Of a stretch of DNA of 64,000 nt, positions 60,000 through 64,000 are shown piece after piece. The stretch comes from Blumeriella jaapii. Taxonomy: Eukaryota; Ascomycota; Leotiomycetes; Helotiales; Drepanopezizaceae. Under the pieces are notes generated by a model. It was given only the letters and a program-made list of their open reading frames with translations. It did not search any database and had not been told where the DNA came from. Each line of letters starts with the position of its first letter. Positions within the stretch are counted from its first letter, which is position 1. The DNA lies in the NCBI GenBank assembly GCA_009599575.1, contig VWND01000022.1, positions 1 to 64,000 of the forward strand. The letters run 5' to 3'. The translations under genes and the position numbers were made by a program.

Positions 60000-61450
60000 A
60001 AACTTGCAATTATACGGAAAATGTTTATAAAAAACCTTTAGCGATAGGATGCGATCGGTGGAATGCTTAAAAAATATAAAAGGCCGTTATAGCGTTAAAA
60101 TAAAAGTATTATTCGAGATTTTTATCAGCGCTTTTTTAATTAATTTGGTATTGCAATATTTTTTTATGCAATCTCGAATTTATTATTTTTTTGATTTTCT
60201 ATTTCGTTTATTTAAAAAGTAGTTGAATAAAAGCTGGTTCGGGGCGGCGTTGGCCAAATAAAAAGTTGCTAATATGCTTTCGGAGCGAATATAAATAAAA
60301 AATTAAATAAATTAATTAATTTGCGAAAAAGTTAAGCTTTTAATTTTTTTTTATTTTATCGACGACCTTAATTAGGCCGTATTATTTGTCTAAAAACTTT
60401 CGGAAAGGTCGGTCGAGCTTTTAATTTTTAATATTTACTAATATTTCGTCGTTTATATTTTAATTTATTAATCGTTTGTATAGATTAGCGAAGCGTTTTA
60501 TTTTGGCTTATTATTGCGTAATAAACGATTGCGCGTATTTTATAATTTTTTTAACTCGGAAAACCAAATGTAAAGTTTCGTCGCGGTTAAGCTTTTCGAT
60601 AATCGAGCGAAAAAAACGAAAGTTGTTTATATTTCAAAATATGCGAATTTCGTATTTATTTAAAATTTGAAAAAAAAAAACGTTGCCGAGAAATTCGTGC
60701 GGCAAAATTAATTGTGTAATATTTATTAAAAATAAAAAGCGTTTTTAATTGTTTTAATAATAAAAGCAAAAGGGGCGGAAGCGTTGCTTAATATATTAAT
60801 TTATTATTTCGGTCTGCTTATCGATATTAAAATTATACGCAATAATCAATTTAACTTTGGTTTTTAATATACGGCAAAGTTTTTGCTAGAAAACCGAAAT
60901 AAATTAAGCTTTTCGGTCCGAAATAATTAAATTCGGCATGCCGAAATAACGCATTTAATAAATCAAAAACAAAGCTGCCAGCTTTTTCGCTGTAATAATC
61001 TTATAGCAAAAAACTAATAAAAGCTTTTTGAATAAGCGATTTATTATTACGAAAGCGAAGTCGTAATTATTTTTATTTAATAAAAGCTTTGTAAAATTTA
61101 TCGTTAAGTATTAATAAAATTTGTTGAATATAGGCAACGGCTTTAAAAAGCCCGGGGTTTTGTCGCGTCTAGCTTTTATTCGGATGCAACGATAATTCGA
61201 AACGTATTATTATATATTTGCTTTTATAATTTTCTAATAATATTTGCGATCGATTAAAAGTTTTATTTTTTTTTATTTTAGCGTATATTACGCAAAACTG
61301 TTCGTAAATATGTCGGATTAAAAAGATTCGCAATTCGAAAAGTTTTAAAAATATTATTAATCTGCTTTGGACAATTTGTTTTATCGCAATTAATAATTAA
61401 AATTATAATTGCGAGTTTACGCTTATTGCGCTTCGAAAAAAAAAAAGTTT
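60000..61450 (-). pseudogene. D2 integrase remnant
   Basis: Parallel to 41200-42600 of D1 and similarly broken. The plus-strand frame at 60476-60670 matches the one in D1 at 41676 and is a shadow. Confidence 0.6.
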
Positions 61451-61844
61451 TTATTAATTTATAGCAAATCGTTTATAATTGTATAATTATATATATCGTA
61501 CGCGATTACGAAAATTAGGTCTGCGGGTTTTTTTGTAAATATTTTATTTTTTTTATTTTTATTGTTTTTTTCGTTTTCGAAAAAAATACTGCCGTTGTCG
61601 CGCTTATCGAACGCTATTTTTATAAGCGCTAGCGTAATTATGCTTTTAACAGCTATTTTTTTAAGATTTAAAAATTTAATTTATCGTTTAAAAGCATTTG
61701 TTGCTTTCGAGCTGTTCGCTATCGCGCTTTTAATAAAAAAATGTTTTGGTTTTTGCGAAAAAAAGTATTAACGAGCGTATTAATAATTTCCGACCGATAT
61801 ATAATTGTAAAATAAAAATCGGCGAAAAACTCGGCTTATCGAGT

Positions 61845-62177
61845 TTATCGGGCCGAAAGATTTTTGATTATTATAAAGTATTTTAAAACGCGATAATCGG
61901 TATATATATATACGTTTTTTTGGGCGCTTAACAGTTTCGGCTTGTAATTTTTAAAAAAGCGAAAAATAGCGAAAAGTTTTTTGTCGTAAATCGAATAATT
62001 AAATTCGGCGTCGATTATAATTTTAGAAAAAAAACCGACCGGATAATAAAAGTTATTTTTTTGCAATTGCGATAATACGCCAATTATTATTTTATTAAAA
62101 AAATCGGTTTCCAAGCGCGTTTGTTTATAAAAGTCGTAATAGCACAGAATAAAAGCATTTAGCAAAGCTTTGCGCAA
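61845..62177 (-). pseudogene. D2 RNase H remnant
   Basis: 110 open codons with RLETDFFNKIIIGVLSQLQ, AEFNYSIYDKKLFAIFRFFK and VYIYTDYRVLKYFI, the first three blocks of a Gypsy RNase H. Better preserved than in D1. Confidence 0.9.
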
Positions 62178-62184
62178 TGCTTTT

Positions 62185-62936
62185 TATACGTTTTTCTGTT
62201 TTTTTTCGAATACGAAAAAAACGTTTTTGCTTATAAAAACAGTAAAAAGGCGGCAAATACGGCTGTAGCCGGCTATAAAGCGTTTGTAAAAATTGCAAAA
62301 GCTTAAAAAGCTTTATACGCTTCGTATATTCGCTGCATATTGCTAATTTTTAATAATAGCGATTTTTTTCGGATTTATTTTAATATTTTAAATATTAATA
62401 ACGAAATTTAAAAATTTGATTTTCGTAATATTAAATTCGCATTTTTTAATATCAGTTTTCAGGCCGTGTTTTTTTAAAATCGATAAAATCTTTTTGACGT
62501 AAATCTTATATTTTAAGTTATTCGCGGAGTAAATAAAAATATCGTTAAAATACGCCGAGCAGAAATTATTTAAATGCTTTATAAAAATATTATTAATAAA
62601 ACGTTAAAATATGGCGGACTTATTAATAAGGCCGAACGAAAAAATTTTATATTTATATATGCCGTATCGAATGCGAAAACTAATTAGTTTTTCAGACTTT
62701 TCGAATATCCGGATTCGATTAAATACTTATTAAATATTAATTTTCGTAAACACTTTGGCTTTAATAATTCGCGCTAGTATTTCGTCGATTAAAAGCAAAA
62801 AGTAAAGATTTTTTTTCGTAAAATTATTAAGTTTGCGATAATCGATATATAAGCGTATAAAGCCGTTTGATTTTTTAATAAATAAAATCGGAGCGGCGAA
62901 AAAAGCATTAAAAAGTTTAATAAAGCTTTTGTGCAA
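62185..62936 (-). pseudogene. D2 reverse transcriptase remnant
   Basis: 62936-62730 reads ILFIKKSNGFIRLYIDYRKL, NNFTKKNLYFLLLIDEIL and AKVFTKINI. The catalytic region continues to about 62400 in broken frames equivalent to 43840-43589. Confidence 0.87.
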
Positions 62937-63203
62937 ATTATTAAAAATATAGCTTTTGACTTTTGTAAATTATTTATTCGTAAAACGTTTAAGTAATTTT
63001 ATAAAAAGCGTATTTTCCGTAGCAAAATATATTTTGTAATTTATATCGAAGCGGCGAAAAACGAATTTATCGCTTTTTTATTTGTAAAACAATTTTTCGA
63101 ATTTCGAATATTAAATTGGAAAAAGCTTTTTTACAAAAATTACGTTATTGTTATATTTGGCTTGCAAAGCGTCGGAAACGGAAATGCTTTTTATTACCGC
63201 GAA

Positions 63204-63581
63204 TTATATAATTTTTTTAAATTCGGCGATTTTCGCACGGCGGAAACGTTTTTTATTTATATCGTATACAAAAGTAATAAACGTATAATCGTTGGATAAT
63301 AATAATCTTTTTTTTTTTACGATTCGTATTCGCTTTTCGTAACGTATTTGTAAAACGCTAAATGCAAAAGCGGAAATACAGCTGATATTGCAATTGAAAA
63401 TAAAAAAAGTAATTAATACGATTAGAAAAACCGGCTTGATCGGTTCAAAGCTGCTAATAAAAAACTTTTTTATTTTGTACAAATTGCTTTTAAGATTTCG
63501 CATAAACGTAAAAGATTTATTAGTTTTAAAATTTAAATAAGCTTTTTTGATCGTCGTAAAAATGCTAACAGAAATATGCAA
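63204..63581 (-). pseudogene. D2 protease-RT linker region
   Basis: 125 open codons that match 44703-44311 of D1 closely (IKPVFLIVLITFFIFNCNIS). No catalytic triad is visible. Sequence from 63600 to 64000 continues D2 towards gag. Confidence 0.6.
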
Positions 63582-64000
63582 AGCTTTTATTACGCTGTTT
63601 CGTTTGTTTGCATTCTTTTAATATATGCGATTAAATATTTTAAATTTTGTTCGCTAATTAAAATCGACGAATAACTGTTCGTTAAAATAAAAAATAATAA
63701 ATATATCGAATAATTATTTTATTTTGTTTTTTTTTTTGGTTATACGCTTGTTTTAAATCGTAGTATTATAAAAATTTGCGATTAATAAAAACGTCGGTAA
63801 AGCTCAGGTTTATAATTAAAAAAAGAAAATTTATACGACGTCGGTTAATTGTAAAAAAAAAAAAAATAGCAAAAGAAATAAACTTTTCCGGCTCGCTATT
63901 ATAGCCGGTGGATATAATAAGCTTATGCAGCCGAATAAAACTTATTTCGAAACGTTAAAAAAAAGTTAATACGCTAAAAAAGTTTTAATCGCACCGAAAA

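Larger units (their letters stand above)
59620..64000 (-). mobile_element. D2: Ty3/Gypsy element, runs off the window
   Basis: Same family as D1; starts with a 289-bp LTR inserted in E. Minus-strand order from the window edge: gag/protease region, RT, RNase H, integrase, 3' LTR. Its right LTR and TSD are outside the window. Confidence 0.92.

Overview
The window looks like subtelomeric, repeat-saturated DNA of a filamentous ascomycete (Pezizomycotina-type fungus). Four observations support this. There is a relic of a telomere-linked RecQ-type helicase gene. TTAGGG motifs lie inside a satellite array. Several nested Ty3/Gypsy elements and one Ty1/Copia element are present. All of them carry mutations of the kind left by repeat-induced point mutation (RIP): paired copies differ mainly by CA-to-TA and TG-to-TA changes while CG survives. 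I see no intact protein gene, no tRNA and no rRNA; every coding region is a pseudogene.

Layout. 1-5440 is extremely AT-rich, T-skewed DNA in which a tACGCTATC-like word recurs about every 70 bp (a degraded satellite), with 11- and 16-bp minisatellites. 5580-5745 is a short island of ordinary composition. 5750-7900 is AT-rich with TTTCTA-type microsatellites. 7897-12757 (minus) is the telomere-linked helicase relic. Upstream of its start lie a G/T-rich minisatellite (12828-12990), a 26-bp tandem repeat, and an unmutated 250-bp island with three perfect hairpin stems (13200-13445). Then follow a 206-bp satellite (13540-16446, about 14 units) and a 188-bp satellite carrying gattagggtta and palindromes (16447-17590).

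From 17577 on the window is retrotransposons inserted into retrotransposons. The host is element C (Gypsy chromovirus, plus strand). It is split by A1 (19323-25788, minus, TSD AAAAA), by B (27815-39109, minus, TSD A/ATAT) and by D1 (40817-53724, minus, TSD GCTAA). D1 is itself split by A2 (46941-53372, minus, TSD ACAGA). Reading across the insertions restores the domain order gag, protease, RT, RNase H, integrase, chromodomain in C. After a candidate C 3' LTR ending at 55192 come a truncated plus-strand A copy (A3), a 65-bp piece of A in the opposite orientation, and a Ty1/Copia element E (55791-59619, plus). E is cut by D2 (59620 to the window end, minus).

Most notable: (i) element B carries, downstream of pol on the same strand, a further reading frame of about 3.2 kb (31460-28185) of unknown function; (ii) the unoccupied version of the A1 target is preserved at 17577-17985; (iii) RIP-like damage is mosaic along LTRs; (iv) satellites combine telomere-like motifs and perfect palindromes next to the helicase relic. 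Coordinates of domains inside mutated elements are approximate; LTR boundaries and target-site duplications were read base by base.
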